Below are positions 44,701 through 51,694 of a DNA stretch of 64,000 nucleotides, piece after piece (position 1 is the first letter of the stretch; each line of letters begins with the position of its first letter). Origin of the DNA: Heligmosomoides polygyrus polygyrus (Eukaryota > Nematoda > Chromadorea > Rhabditida > Heligmosomidae). A model generated the notes under the pieces. It did not search any database and was not told the origin of the DNA. It was given only the letters and a program-made list of their open reading frames with translations. Both the position numbers and the translations under genes were made by a program. The stretch spans positions 90,703,960 through 90,767,959 of the forward strand of contig OX377206.1 in assembly GCA_947396885.1 (NCBI GenBank). Direction: 5' to 3'.

Positions 44701-47700
44701 AAAAATATCACCCTATGCTTAGTCCAAATCCTGGTGTGTGTTCCAGGACAATCCCCTTCGGGGGGAGGGGGTAGGGTCAAATTTTATCGCTGTTGATTAT
44801 CTGTACTCTCAATCGGCATTTTTGTTTAGAAAATAGAGTATAGACAAAGTGCGAGTGGTATGATAAACAAGAAATGAATAAAAGTAAATTAAGCGATAAC
44901 GTACGATTGCGGTAGAGAGGTCAAAGTTTTGTATTTTGCAGATATTTATTTAATTATTTATTTATTCATTGAATACGTCATAAGACGCGGCGCCGTATAA
45001 GAAAAACAACAAAAGGACATTCTCAAACTAACCTAGGAGGCAGATTTTCCATGGAAACAAGCGTCATCCACACAGTAAACACTGACAACAAATTCCAAAA
45101 GACGAGAAAGAAAGGGGCGGCTCGGAGGTGCCTAGTGCGGAAGGATGGATGGATGATCAAACTAGCTGCTCTACTTGTACAGCTTTCTTCCCTACCTAGA
45201 AGTACAAAAGGTTCGCAGTACGTACAGTATATAGTATGATAGGACGATCTATTGGTTCCTCACTACTGGTCCTCCCCTAATGAAACGGTCTCCCATTACT
45301 GGTCCTGGTCCCCCTCAATGGTCCCCCTTAGTGGACGACGTCTTCGGCACGCCTTCTGAATCCCCAGGCACATTGGACGACGTCTTCGGCACGTCTACCT
45401 GAATCCCCAAACACATTGAGCGAAGTTTTTGGCACGTTCTTTGAGTCCCAGGCACGTCATGCGACGTATTCCGCACGTCTTCTGAATCCCCTGGCGCGTA
45501 GAAGACGTCTGGGTATTCTCTGCTATTTTCGCGCCCCGTAATTTGATCAGTATCGATTGATGGTAATCGATACTTCGAAAACGAATTTCAGATTCGTGTT
45601 ATGCGACCTCGACTACCTCCAGGGCTAAAGTTTTGACCGCCTTGACGACATCCACCAGAAATCGATAGTTTGATCAACATCGTTATCGTTAGTTTGATCA
45701 ATATCAATATCGATAGTTTGATTCCTAATTGTTTACTGCCTTTCTAGACTTGTTGATTTCTGTACTTGTTTGTAGGATTAAAGCCTATGACTTCAGTTAC
45801 TATGCCTTTTGTTGGTTTGTAACTATTTTAGTTTCTGTTATGTTTGTTTATTCTTACCTACGTGGCTATCCACGTACAAATAAATAAATATCGATTGATG
45901 GCGATCGATACTTTAAAAACAAACACCAGATTCGTGTTCAGCGTCCTCGATTGCTCCAGGGCCAAGGTTCCCAGGCAGAGAGAAGACGTCTGGGTATTTT
46001 TCGCTATTTTCGTGTCGTAATTTTCCCCTTATTTCCCCCCCCCCCGATTTTCTCCCCGATTTGCCCCCGCTAATTTCTGCGGCGCCGCCGATCGATAGGA
46101 CGACTCAGCGCTTAGCGCGTTATTATAGAGTATGATGATATTGGAACATGACACCTGTGGCCCTATGAATCGCCGTACGTAATTTACCTAGCACAAAGAT
46201 TCAAAATAGTTCATAAGCCAAAAAGATTCAGCGACGCCAGGTAGATAGCTGCCGTAGGAAGTGTAACGTACTAAAAATATGATAATACCAGACGTTCAAC
46301 GGCCTGCCGGCCGCCAAACGTCTGGTTGGGGCTTCGCCCCAAACCCGGAGTATAGAACACCCCGAACGTCTTCTTCTCCTCTTTAGGCCTTTTCTCATTC
46401 ATTAAAAAACTTGTATTTCTATTTCTAACTTATAGTCGTGTGCAGTCTTGCAATCCCAAGCGGCCTTTGACCGACATCGGAGACACGTCTTCTGAACGCG
46501 GAAGCCCGTTGCCCCACAACACTGACACATCTTTTGAATCCGGACGCCACCCCCCTTCCCACCCCACCTTACTGGTTCTCTCGAACAGGTCATCCTTTAG
46601 TGGTCCCCTCTTGCCCGCTTCAGCTGCTGGACCCCTTCTTTTTGATTGCCCTTATTGGTAACCATCCTTAATTAACTCCTCCTTTCTTGTTCCCTTATTG
46701 GTAACCGTCTACTGAACACCATTATTGGTTTCCCCATTCCCTTGGTCCCGTCTACTGACCCCATTTTAGAGATCCCGTATTACTGGTTCCCCGTCTCCGT
46801 GTCACCTCCAGCCCCCCTCCCCCTTCCAGGTCACTTTCACGAATTTCAAGAATTTCACTTTTCAAGATATTCCCCCCCCCCCCAAACTTGTCCTCCCACG
46901 CTCACGGCGTGACATCGGTGACATGCCTTCTGAACCCGGACATCGTTTAATCGACATCGTTGACTCGTCTTCTAAAGCCGGACATCTTTTGAAGGACATC
47001 GCTGACATGTCTTCTGTACCTGCCCCCCCCCCCCCCTTCCCCCTTTGCGCGACGTCGGCGACAGCTCTTCCGAACCCGTTCGCCTGTTGCACGACGTCAG
47101 TGGCACCTCTTATGAACCCGGACGTCTGTTGAACGACGTCGGTGACACCTTTTCTGAATTCGGACGCCTGTAGAACGACGTCGGTGACATGTCTTCTGAT
47201 GGTGAGTACGAAAGCCCTTTGCGCGACATCGGTGACACGCCTTCTGACCCTCTCGACCTGACATGGGTGACACATGGTCTGAACCCGGACGCCTGTTACT
47301 CGACGTCTAGGATAGGAAAGGCCAGACGGATAGGCAGACGGACGGACAGACGGACGGACAACCGCTTACTCTTTTATATATAGTAGGATGATTCAATAAA
47401 AAAATTTAATATATTAGATTAACAGGCCTTCAGCACTAAACACCCTGAAATTAACTTGGCTAAAATAAGGATAGCATCACTAGATAATTGAAATTTAAAA
47501 AAAAAGCCTGATACGCTTGACTCCGTGGAAAATCTATGGAGCTCCTAATGATTCAATTGAATTTAATTGTGCCTCCTACGATGTCACAACATGTAGCGGA
47601 GAACAATGCAGGTAAACTCGGTGAAACAGGGAAACATAAAAAAACTGGGGTAAGGAAGAAGAAGGATAAGAAATGGGCGCGTGTAGCGCAGTCGGAGGAG

Positions 47701-50316
47701 GCGCCACTGCCGCGTGCACCCGATACCAGGTTGCTGGTTCGGATTTTCCGCCCAGGCCAACCAAGCCTTCCATCCCTCCGGGGTCGGTGAATTGGTACCA
47801 GACTTGTCTGAGAAGGATAAAGCACTGACTTGTACATCGGCTGGCCACCGCAAGTCATTGTATGGCCAAATACGCATTCAACACGCCTCCACGACATCCC
47901 GTAGAAGTAGAATGCGTGGCGCATCCCAAAAGGGATTGAATAACCCCGTCCTTTATCCTTATCCTTAAGGAAGAAGAACAAACAAACAACCAACTGAACT
48001 TAAGTTAGAATCAGCCTGCTGCTAATCATATCATAACAGCTTAAGGACATAACATAGAGACATTGCTGAACACAATTTTCCCTAAGATCTCAAGCAGTAC
48101 AGGGAAGTAGATATGCCTGTTAGAAGTTCTCCGACTCAGGAAAGATTAGAGGCCTTGATTGGCAAGCGCAGGAGCCGAACCTTGAATCGATTCGTTGTAT
48201 TCGTGACAGGTGGCGCTCTCTCTACCGCGCTATTTCGCTTCTTCACACAAGCCAAGGAGGGCAGGTATCAGATTTGAACTTCAATATTGCACTATTTCCT
48301 AATGAAGACTCCTACTGAAGATGTCGGACCTCATCTGTTGGGATGTTTACTAAAAATAGTGCGGTAGAAATGTCGATATGGCATGCCAAGTTCATATTCG
48401 CAAATATTGGGCTAAGAGTAATAACGAGGATTTGCATGATACGCTGCTCTAGACGTAACGGTCACCTATGAAGTTGATGCATAAGTTCTTTCTTGACTTT
48501 TGCAAATGTCTTCATTCAAGAAGAGTTTTCTCGCCAAGGTGGTGGCGGCTCCAACGGGAATGGAGGTCCTCGATGGAGGAAAGAAAGTCATGCAAAGCCA
48601 TCTGCAGCATTTAATTCAATTATAATAATAGTTTCTAGCTAATATTATATTTTCGCTTTTAATGCTCTCTGTATACCAAATTAAGGGCGCGAATAGCGCT
48701 GTTGGAGGAGTTGTCGCGTGCTTGTATGGCCAAATACGCATTCAAGTGAACTCCACGATATCCCGTAGAAGTAGAATGCATGGCGCACCACAAAATTGAT
48801 TGAGTAAACGCTGCCCTTTGTTCTTTGTTGTTGTATACGAAATTCGCAGCGTCGCGCTGCTCCTTTCCATATCTTCCTCATACCTCATTCATTGTGCCTG
48901 TAGAAAAGTGTCTAAAATTCGAATGTCGGAGGAGGCGAAGGCTGTCGCATGCACCCGATACCAGGTTCTTAGTTCGGATATCCCACCAAGGCTAACCAAG
49001 CCTTCCACCCTGCGGGGTCGGTGAATTGGTGCCAGACTTGTCGGGGAAGGATAAGGCGCTGACTTCTTCATCGGCTGGCCACGGCTACCGCAAGCCATTG
49101 TATGGCCAAATACGCATTCAAATCACCTCCACGACATGCCGTAGAAGTAGAATGCGTGGCGCATCCTTGAAGGGATTGAGTAACGCCGTTCTTTATCCTT
49201 CATCCTTTATCTATGAACACTGCCACCTGTTTTCTACACCGCATGTTCGCAGTGCTATTCAGATGAGGGATTTGTGTCTAAAATAGATCCCAGATCTCAC
49301 AATCCAACTTCAAAGGGAAGTTCTGGGTTCCTGAGGTTCAATTTTTCCCATCAATCTGCTTTTCAAGGTGAAGTACCTTTTTATTATGCTATGCTATTAC
49401 ACTTAAAACAAGATTCGCCTGTAACACAGTCCTCTACCCTTTGATAGAACTTGTATCCTTATTCGAATATGGCTCCTTTTCGTTTTTCGATCTCGAACGA
49501 ATATTCGAAAATCGAGAAATGTCGAATATTCGGCTAATCGAGTAATTCGAATAATCCTGGTCGGCGCGGCGCGGTGGGCCCCCTTCCTCAGGAGAGATAA
49601 TTACACCCGAAGGTCACATTCTGAATATAGCATCGAATCAACGTTTTGAACATTTAAGGGGTGTTTTTCACCTCAGTAGATATAGATCGATCAAATGCTG
49701 ATCTCAAATATGTGATCTATTTTCTAAAGCTCTTCTTCGCCTAAAGATCAAAAGATTTGACAGGTACTGTAATTTTATACTGCTTTTCATTTTTAGCTGT
49801 TCCACGCGGACTTTTAGCCATGTAGTAGATAGTATACATAGTATTTCGCCGTTTTTTCCCAGTTTCTGCCCGAAACCGATTAACCAACCCCTTCGGCTCG
49901 GAACGGGGGCGATGGCGTCGAGGCAATGGACGGGACGGACGGACGGATGCCTGAGAGTAAATGAGAGAGAGCGCCTCACGTCCACTTATTCTCATTTGTT
50001 CGGCTCGTTGAGTTGAGGAATGCATTTCGCTGCGACGATGATGATGATGAGCTGTGTCAGTGATGAGAGGTCCCACCTTACGATTATACGATTGCCATGT
50101 CCGTCCGTCGACGAAAAAATTCGTCAAAAATACGCAAATAAACAGCTAGCGCCTTGTAAGAGCTCACCTTGCTCTTCCTAGATATTTGCCGCGAAGTAGA
50201 ACACAGATGAGAGACGCGTTGCCAAGAATTGCCAAGAATCCGAGGGATTCTAGTCCGGAGAAGATTAGGACGTCGAGCGGATGAACTTCTTGCCCGGTCT
50301 CTCCATCTGTTTCCAT
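26617..50316 (-). CDS. Seven-transmembrane GPCR, 10 exons (whole gene)
   Basis: Predicted plasma-membrane receptor of 408 residues, rhodopsin-like or nematode chemoreceptor type; the ligand is unknown. CDS on the minus strand: 50316-50168, 40543-40382, 36168-36069, 35999-35867, 34130-34001, 33948-33880, 28005-27882, 27811-27633, 27330-27248, 26714-26617. Exon lengths sum to 1227 nt and all phases agree. Visible hallmarks are Gly-Asn in TM1 (residues 32-33), LNLAIAD in TM2 (55-61), DRL in place of DRY after TM3 (112-114), a long basic third cytoplasmic loop (about 225-288), and NPVIY in TM7 (333-337). The start ATG lies 5 nt after an AATTTTAG acceptor, suggesting a cis or trans splice to an untranslated leader. 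An AATAAA at 26511-26516 follows the stop by about 100 nt. Introns of 1.7-9.6 kb are full of repeats. The exon 3/4 junction has an alternative. I cannot name the subfamily. Confidence 0.85.
26905..27078. mobile_element. CCAAT-type MITE relative
   Basis: TGTGGCCTACATCGG at the left mirrored by CGTGTAGGCCATAT; TAGCCAATCGC and CCAATCAGAACACC inside. Confidence 0.45.
27248..27330 (-). CDS. GPCR exon 9 (cytoplasmic tail)
   Basis: Acceptor CAACAACACAG; encodes KVCFPLKLRGNEDV and DLQMQPEAKS of the C-terminal tail. The Cys four residues after the helix 8 start could be palmitoylated (inference). If the weak donor TCAG/GTCTCT is not used, the frame ends at a TGA at 27237-27239, giving a shorter tail isoform. 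Confidence 0.68.
27497..27612. mobile_element. CCAAT-type MITE relative in a GPCR intron
   Basis: GTACATGTGGCG, CAATGCTACCACCAGCCAAT, and GTGATTGGCTGGCGCC, CCGCCAATGCTGAC. Confidence 0.4.
27633..27811 (-). CDS. GPCR exon 8 (TM6, TM7, NPVIY)
   Basis: Acceptor CATATGTTCAG, donor CTGAA/GTAAGC. Encodes ISVVAFIFYGYM (TM6, without CWxP) and FFYSTTHMINPVIYFSLNK (TM7 with the NPxxY signature and the start of helix 8). This exon identifies the family most clearly. It lies in a different frame from a longer open frame across the same region. Confidence 0.87.
27882..28005 (-). CDS. GPCR exon 7 (loop 3 to TM6 base)
   Basis: Acceptor TATCAAATTCAG, donor CTTCAG/GTTCGA. Encodes MLVEMSMKIGSK followed by basic and Gln-rich RIIAARKASRQQQQRILLQ, typical of the base of TM6. 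The preceding intron (5.9 kb) contains the complete RTE element and two SINEs. Confidence 0.8.
28418..28717 (+). mobile_element. SINE-1 with 13-bp target-site duplication
   Basis: TAGTATTAATTGG (28405-28417) and TAGTATCAATTGG (28718-28730) flank it. Tail (TTTATCC)2TTTAT. Confidence 0.82.
28960..29160 (+). mobile_element. SINE-1, old copy
   Basis: GTACGTGTAGCGCAGTTGGA head and AGTAAAATGCGTGGTGAATC remain; the middle is shuffled. Confidence 0.55.
29278..29683. mobile_element. ATTCGAAT-rich MITE, copy 4, longest
   Basis: TATAGTTGTGC to CGCACAACTATA; contains GAACGAATGAATGAACGAA and many TTCGAAT words. Lies in a GPCR intron. Confidence 0.6.
30110..33498 (+). mobile_element. Nearly complete RTE-type LINE
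   Basis: A GC-rich 5' region begins near 30116, in sharp contrast to the AT-rich flank, and runs to the ORF2 start at 30580. The ORF ends at 33486 and the 3' UTR is very short, as in RTE elements. A SINE is inserted at the very 3' end. The exact 5' end is not determined; five-prime truncation is possible. Confidence 0.75.
30580..33486 (+). CDS. RTE-type LINE ORF2: endonuclease plus reverse transcriptase (two frame breaks)
   Basis: Self-copying retrotransposon enzyme that nicks target DNA and reverse-transcribes its own RNA. From 30580: N-terminal endonuclease (MTICTYNARTLAS, DVIGLTETRRH, VIVGDFNAKIG, GSDHRLLRA), linker, reverse transcriptase (YRPICLLSVVYKLFTRVI, AGFRRGFSTIDHI, LTFIDLKKAFDSV, catalytic LRFADDIVL at about 32659-32685), then the C-terminal region (KIRWAGHVMRFAD, GRPPTRWSDFF). 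The frame breaks near 30780 and returns near 30865, so two single-base indels or assembly errors interrupt the endonuclease; 30811-33486 is otherwise open without stops. The whole ORF2 is about 970 residues, close to full family size. It lies in the GPCR intron between exons 6 and 7, antisense to the receptor. Confidence 0.88.
33507..33799 (+). mobile_element. SINE-1 reference copy at the 3' end of the RTE element
   Basis: About 290-bp retroposon. The head is tRNA-like: A-box match GGAGCGCAGTAGG (others TAGCGCAGTCG, perfect for TRGYNNARNNG) and B-box-like GGTTCGGATTTCC. The middle is unique to the family (GACTTGCCTGGGAAGGATAA, GCTGACCACCGCAAGTCATT). The 3' domain has GAATGCGTGGAGCATCCC, and the tail is CCGTCCTTTATC. 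GAACACTTC flanks it on both sides (33498-33506, 33800-33808). Being non-coding it must use a LINE for mobility; RTE elements, which also end in short tandem tails, are the natural candidate (inference). Confidence 0.88.
33880..33948 (-). CDS. GPCR exon 6 (cytoplasmic loop 3)
   Basis: A 69-nt exon between TTTTCTTCCAG and GCAGAG/GTACGC, 52 nt downstream of exon 5. It encodes a Ser/Gln-rich piece of loop 3 (GLPRNSESSP). Its phase (2 in, 2 out) joins exon 5 to exon 7. Confidence 0.78.
34001..34130 (-). CDS. GPCR exon 5 (TM5)
   Basis: Acceptor GCAATTACAG, donor AAACA/GTAAGT. Encodes VVAYTPLEIATIVVLSI (TM5) and the basic start of cytoplasmic loop 3 (LYRRHKRKIALKQ). Phase 1 in, phase 2 out. Confidence 0.83.
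34170..34322 (-). mobile_element. SINE-2, full length, inverted
   Basis: GCGATGAAAACTCTTGCGCC, then inverted B-box CGGGACTAGAACCCGG and head CCACCACCG; tail trace TTTAAGCCTACGGCGG. Confidence 0.6.
35241..35452. mobile_element. MITE with CCGTTTATACTTC ends
   Basis: GGGCCCGTTCATACTTCGAC mirrored by GATGAAGTATAAACGGGGC; two GCGACGCGATCGATCAATT words inside. Confidence 0.62.
35867..35999 (-). CDS. GPCR exon 4 (TM4, second extracellular loop)
   Basis: Reads MVGFSIVCWALFLAANITFF (TM4), then a loop with adjacent cysteines (SLDQCCMIRP). The donor is GAAAAAG/GTACGAC, phase 1, matching exon 5. The right edge could be 36004 if the ACTCAG acceptor is used with a different exon 3 donor. Confidence 0.78.
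36069..36168 (-). CDS. GPCR exon 3 (TM3 end, DRL motif)
   Basis: Acceptor ATGCATATTTAG; reads HMSAICLDRLVAIMFFDRY, the TM3 cytoplasmic end with DRL where class A receptors have DRY. The exit shown (TGC/GTGAAT) joins in frame to an acceptor at 36000. The stronger-looking donor at 36073 (ATAG/GTGCGT) would put exon 4 out of frame, and a donor at 36062 with the acceptor at 36005 is also in frame, so this edge may shift by a few bases. Confidence 0.75.
36550..36726 (+). pseudogene. Possible C-terminal end of a CR1/Jockey-like LINE reverse transcriptase
   Basis: Reads RTPSHFRHKTFPIRVLPSFN, then KLLNENILSLPLSALKKLI and a stop. The pattern R-T, F-x-x-R, N-x-L, S-x-x-x-F/L-K-x-x-L is usual at the end of CR1-like ORF2. 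Short, so weakly supported. Confidence 0.33.
36737..37498. mobile_element. Large foldback, about 210-bp arms, tRNA-like centre
   Basis: ACAAGGGACGAGTCTAAAGC and GGGGAGAGCGAGTCATATAG at the left; the same words inverted at 37440-37498. The centre at 36960-37015 has GAGGCGCAGTGG and GGTTCGGTTCT, A- and B-box-like. Confidence 0.55.
37504..37665. repeat. Foldback (about 65-bp arms) with Penelope-like signature in the loop
   Basis: GATGTTTCTGCTTCTGTGCC at 37504 reappears inverted at the right end, with GTTTATTCT...CCTGACGTTTC also mirrored. The loop holds CGACCTTTTCGTCGTCTTCA. On the minus strand, CTGAAGACGACGAAAAGGTC followed by GAAACGTC resembles the motif at Penelope-like element ends. Function unknown. 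Confidence 0.65.
38283..38455. mobile_element. CCAAT-type MITE relative
   Basis: GGTACATGTAGCGAAGACGC left end, CAGCCAACCATTTGCC and CCTGATTGGCTGACG inside. Confidence 0.35.
38702..38877. mobile_element. MITE with GGATCTATCCTAGTCGGGAG ends
   Basis: GGGATCTATCCTAGTCGGGA mirrored by CTCTCGACTAGGTTAGATCC. Confidence 0.5.
38925..39030 (-). mobile_element. SINE-2 head
   Basis: GCGATCAAAACTCTTGCGCC, GGGACTCGAACCCG (B-box), TTACACCACCGGCGC (A-box), inverted. Confidence 0.68.
39160..39222 (-). mobile_element. SINE-2 fragment
   Basis: AATAAAACTCTTGCGTCAGG and CGGACTCGAACCCGCG. Confidence 0.55.
39424..39710 (-). mobile_element. SINE-1, full length
   Basis: Tail AAGTATAAAGGATAAAGGAC at the left; head GTGTAACGCAGTCGGAGGAG inverted at the right. 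Confidence 0.8.
40382..40543 (-). CDS. GPCR exon 2 (TM2 and start of TM3)
   Basis: Entry after GCTTACAG, exit at CTCAC/GTACGTC, phase 2 on both sides. It reads FILMLNLAIADVIHGIV (TM2, with the usual Asp), a YFYPP turn, an extracellular loop, and FNIVDWTAWAITL at the start of TM3. It is separated from exon 1 by 9.6 kb of repeats. Confidence 0.85.
40618..40775 (+). mobile_element. SINE-2, rearranged copy
   Basis: CAGGAGGTGCGGGTTCGAGT with B-box and the usual tail, but the head is replaced by an inverted piece of tail (ACAACGATGTTTTATTACGA). Confidence 0.6.
40968..41260 (+). mobile_element. SINE-1, full length
   Basis: Head GGTGCGTGTAGCACAGTCGG, tail GCCGTTTTTTGTCCTTTATC. Confidence 0.8.
41310..41443 (-). 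mobile_element. SINE-1 5' half
   Basis: GCTTGGGCGGGAAATCCAAA and the inverted head ending TATCACGCGC. Confidence 0.55.
42074..42371 (-). mobile_element. SINE-1, full length
   Basis: AAAAAGGATAAAAGAACAAA tail to TGCACTACACGCGCCCC; CAAATAAA is present on both flanks. Confidence 0.8.
42375..42555. other. AT-rich spacer in GPCR intron 1
   Basis: Nothing recognised between a SINE and a MITE. Confidence 0.4.
42557..43033. mobile_element. MITE with CCTAGTCGGG ends, carrying a nested MITE
   Basis: GGGTTCCATCCTAGTCGAAG mirrored by CCTCCCGACTAGGATAGATC; contains the 42690-42966 element. Confidence 0.45.
42690..42966. mobile_element. MITE with GGCCGGATTCAT ends
   Basis: GGGGCCGGATTCATTAACGC mirrored by TTGATGAATCCGGGCCC; the interior repeats ATACCCACG/CGTGGGTAT. 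Nested in the CCTAGTCGGG MITE. Confidence 0.55.
43035..43660. other. Unannotated intronic sequence
   Basis: AT-rich, no element ends recognised. Confidence 0.35.
43661..43765. mobile_element. CCAAT-type MITE, short copy
   Basis: GGTACATGTCGCGAATGTGA to CTACGCGACATATACC. Confidence 0.6.
43865..44028. mobile_element. CCAAT-type MITE, 100 bp from the previous copy
   Basis: GGCATATGTCGCGTAGGTGA to CACATGCGCGACATGTACC; AAACCAATCAGACCGC and TTATTGGCTGACG inside. Confidence 0.62.
44058..44103 (-). mobile_element. LINE/SINE 3' end, inverted
   Basis: Minus strand ACGCCGTCTTGCGGCGT hairpin followed by (AAAT)n. Confidence 0.5.
44105..44940. other. Unannotated intronic sequence
   Basis: The part next to the inverted tail at 44.06 kb may be a truncated LINE body; no coding recognised. 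Confidence 0.35.
44941..44990 (-). mobile_element. LINE/SINE 3' end, inverted
   Basis: Minus strand GCGTCTTATGACGT hairpin, then ATTCAATGAATAAATAAATA. Confidence 0.45.
45238..46135 (-). mobile_element. Probable third Helitron-like element, rearranged
   Basis: On the minus strand, TCATACTCTATAATAACGCG at 46135 and TCATACTATATACTGTACG at 45238 look like Helitron-type 5' ends. Between them are GACGTCTTCGGCACG repeats (45330-45500) and a duplicated block around ATCGATTGATGG (45548 and 45894), separated by a LINE 3' end. 3' end not determined. Confidence 0.4.
45722..45893 (+). mobile_element. 5'-truncated LINE/SINE 3' end inside a Helitron-like element
   Basis: Ends TACGTGGCTATCCACGTA hairpin plus CAAATAAATAAAT; interrupts a duplicated ATCGATTGATGG block. 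Confidence 0.5.
46288..47388 (-). mobile_element. Second Helitron-like copy
   Basis: Minus-strand start A/TCCTACTATATATAAAAG at 47388, end AACGTCTGG/T at 46288, with the terminal hairpin ACCAGACGTT/AACGTCTGGT. It contains diverged versions of both minisatellites (46480-46800 and 46890-47310). It lies in the first GPCR intron. Confidence 0.68.
47674..47968 (+). mobile_element. SINE-1, full length, well preserved
   Basis: Perfect A-box (TAGCGCAGTCG) and intact tail TTTATCCTTATCCTT. GGAAGAAGAA occurs on both sides. Confidence 0.82.
48116..48245 (-). mobile_element. Possible very old tRNA-like SINE fragment
   Basis: AGGCCTTGATTGGCAAGCGC, CCGAACCTTGAATCG and GGTGGCGCTCTCTCTACCGC recall an inverted SINE-1 head; weak. 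Confidence 0.3.
48686..48836 (+). mobile_element. SINE-1 with large internal deletion
   Basis: Head GGGCGCGAATAGCGCTGTTG joins directly to GTATGGCCAAATACGCATTC; the tRNA-like B-box region is lost. Confidence 0.65.
48918..49212 (+). mobile_element. SINE-1, 5'-truncated
   Basis: Starts within the head at GTCGGAGGAGGCG and ends CTTTATCCTTCATCCTTTAT. Confidence 0.78.
49456..49558. mobile_element. ATTCGAAT-rich MITE fragment
   Basis: TTCGAATATGGCTCC and GAATATTCGAAAATCGAGAA match the interior of the copy at 29.57-29.66 kb. Confidence 0.5.
50168..50316 (-). CDS. GPCR exon 1 (N-terminus, TM1)
   Basis: Encodes residues 1-49, starting METDGETGQE, an acidic extracellular tail followed by hydrophobic TM1 with LAILGNASLICVLL. 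The donor is GCAAG/GTGAGC, leaving phase 2. The ATG at 50316-50314 follows CTCAATTTTAG/AACTA, a good acceptor. The exon lies in a frame different from the longest open frame on this strand, so an ORF scan alone misses it. Confidence 0.82.
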
Positions 50317-50487
50317 TAGTTCTAAAATTGAGATCGTCCTTTTTTAAAGCGGGGAGAAATCGAGAAATAATCTTTACGACGACGAAGGAAACGAACATAG
50401 GAACGAATATAATGTTCTTAGACAAATACGACGTCTTCTTCGAGCTGTTGACCAAGACTGTTAAACCGTCTTATTTCTGCTTACGGT

Positions 50488-50516
50488 TCGGCGCCTTCGC
50501 CTTCTTCAGGGTCTCA
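50488..50516 (-). repeat. Penelope-like terminal motif
   Basis: Minus strand: CCCTGAAGAAGGCGAAGGCG then CCGAACCG, the same CTGAAGA/stem/GAA layout as at 26.26 kb. It lies just upstream of GPCR exon 1. Confidence 0.4.
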
Positions 50517-50659
50517 AGTTTGGGTAGATAAACCTGATGATGCTCCTGGATTCATGGAGACTGATATGTCAGTAGCATAGACAAGTCGTAACAAACAAAT
50601 CGAAATGAATAAAAAGGAATAAAGAATAAAGGCGGGCATTAAGTCGGTATTCCTGTGGG

Positions 50660-51552
50660 GTGGTTGGCAACTAATTTTGTGGGCTCTCAAGAATCTTCAG
50701 CAAAAGTATTTATTAACAAATAACTAATGACAATCTTTAATCAAAATAAGATCCCTCGGAATGCAGAAGTACTTTCCATATATCAGGTAGCTGGTCTATC
50801 CTACGGCCATAGAGTTATTGTGCTTTTAAGGCGAAGAATCTTTGGAGGTGCATTTTGACCAGGTCCGCATTAATAAATCGTCTTCCAACCAAGAAGTACT
50901 GCACCGAACTAAAAATGTGGTAGTCACTCGGCGCAAGGTCTGGGCTGTAAGGTGGATGAGTTTGACGCTCCCAGTCAAGGTCTTCTATTTTTTGAGGCGT
51001 CCGGTTCGCTACGTTCCCTCCGTTTGGTGGTGTCAAGAAGGTATTACTTTCTGGGAGCTCGTCAAGAACAGTTCCAGCATTAATGCTGTAATCTACTCTT
51101 CTCAACCCGGCCGCGCGCAGCGTGAACTCCGCTGGAGTCGGTTCAGACAGATTTTCAGGAGCGGAAATATCTTTCAGCAAGATAACGCCAGATCACACGT
51201 CACGAATCGGGAGCTTCAAAAAATCGAAGACCTTAGCTGGGAGCGTCTAACTCACCCACCTTACAGCACAGGCTGTGCGCCAAATGACTAGCACCTTCAT
51301 AGCTCGCTGCAGCACTTCTTGGTTGGAAGACGATTTGTTAATTTGGACCATGTCAAAATGCACCTCCAAGGATTCTTGGCTTCAAAAGCACAAGAATTCT
51401 ACAGCTGTGGGATGGGCCAGGTAGCTGATAAATGGGAAGCAGTCCCGCGTTCCAACAGATCTTACTTTGATTGAAAACTGTTATTTGTTATTTGTTTATA
51501 ATTACTTTTGTTGAAGGCGCTTGCGACTCCACGAAATTAGTTACCAACCAAT
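50660..51552. mobile_element. Palindromic mariner: two 3' halves head to head
   Basis: The left arm (minus) encodes QKIEDLDWERQTHPPYSPDL and YHIFSSVQYFLVGRRFINAD. The right arm (plus) encodes IFQQDNARSHVTNRELQKIE, THPPYSTGCAPND and FLVGRRFVNLDHVKMHLQGF. Ends TGGTTGGCAACTAATTTTGT and, inverted, TGGTTGGTAACTAATTTCGT. The arms have diverged, so the inversion is old or arose from two different copies. Confidence 0.68.
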
Positions 51553-51652
51553 ATTTTTATTACTATTAACTGCTTGAGTATACAAAAATGTGGATTTTGT
51601 ACGATCTAAGGAACTTATTCACAGATGTTTTCAGTGGAAGCGAATACATACA

Positions 51653-51690
51653 TTAGGTTGGAAATTTCGCGCCATTTTTAAACGGTTCAT
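51653..51690 (+). repeat. Orphan mariner end
   Basis: CATTAGGTTGGAAATTTCGC resembles a mariner left terminal repeat; no partner end or transposase follows, only AT-rich sequence. Confidence 0.35.
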
Positions 51691-51694
51691 CTTA

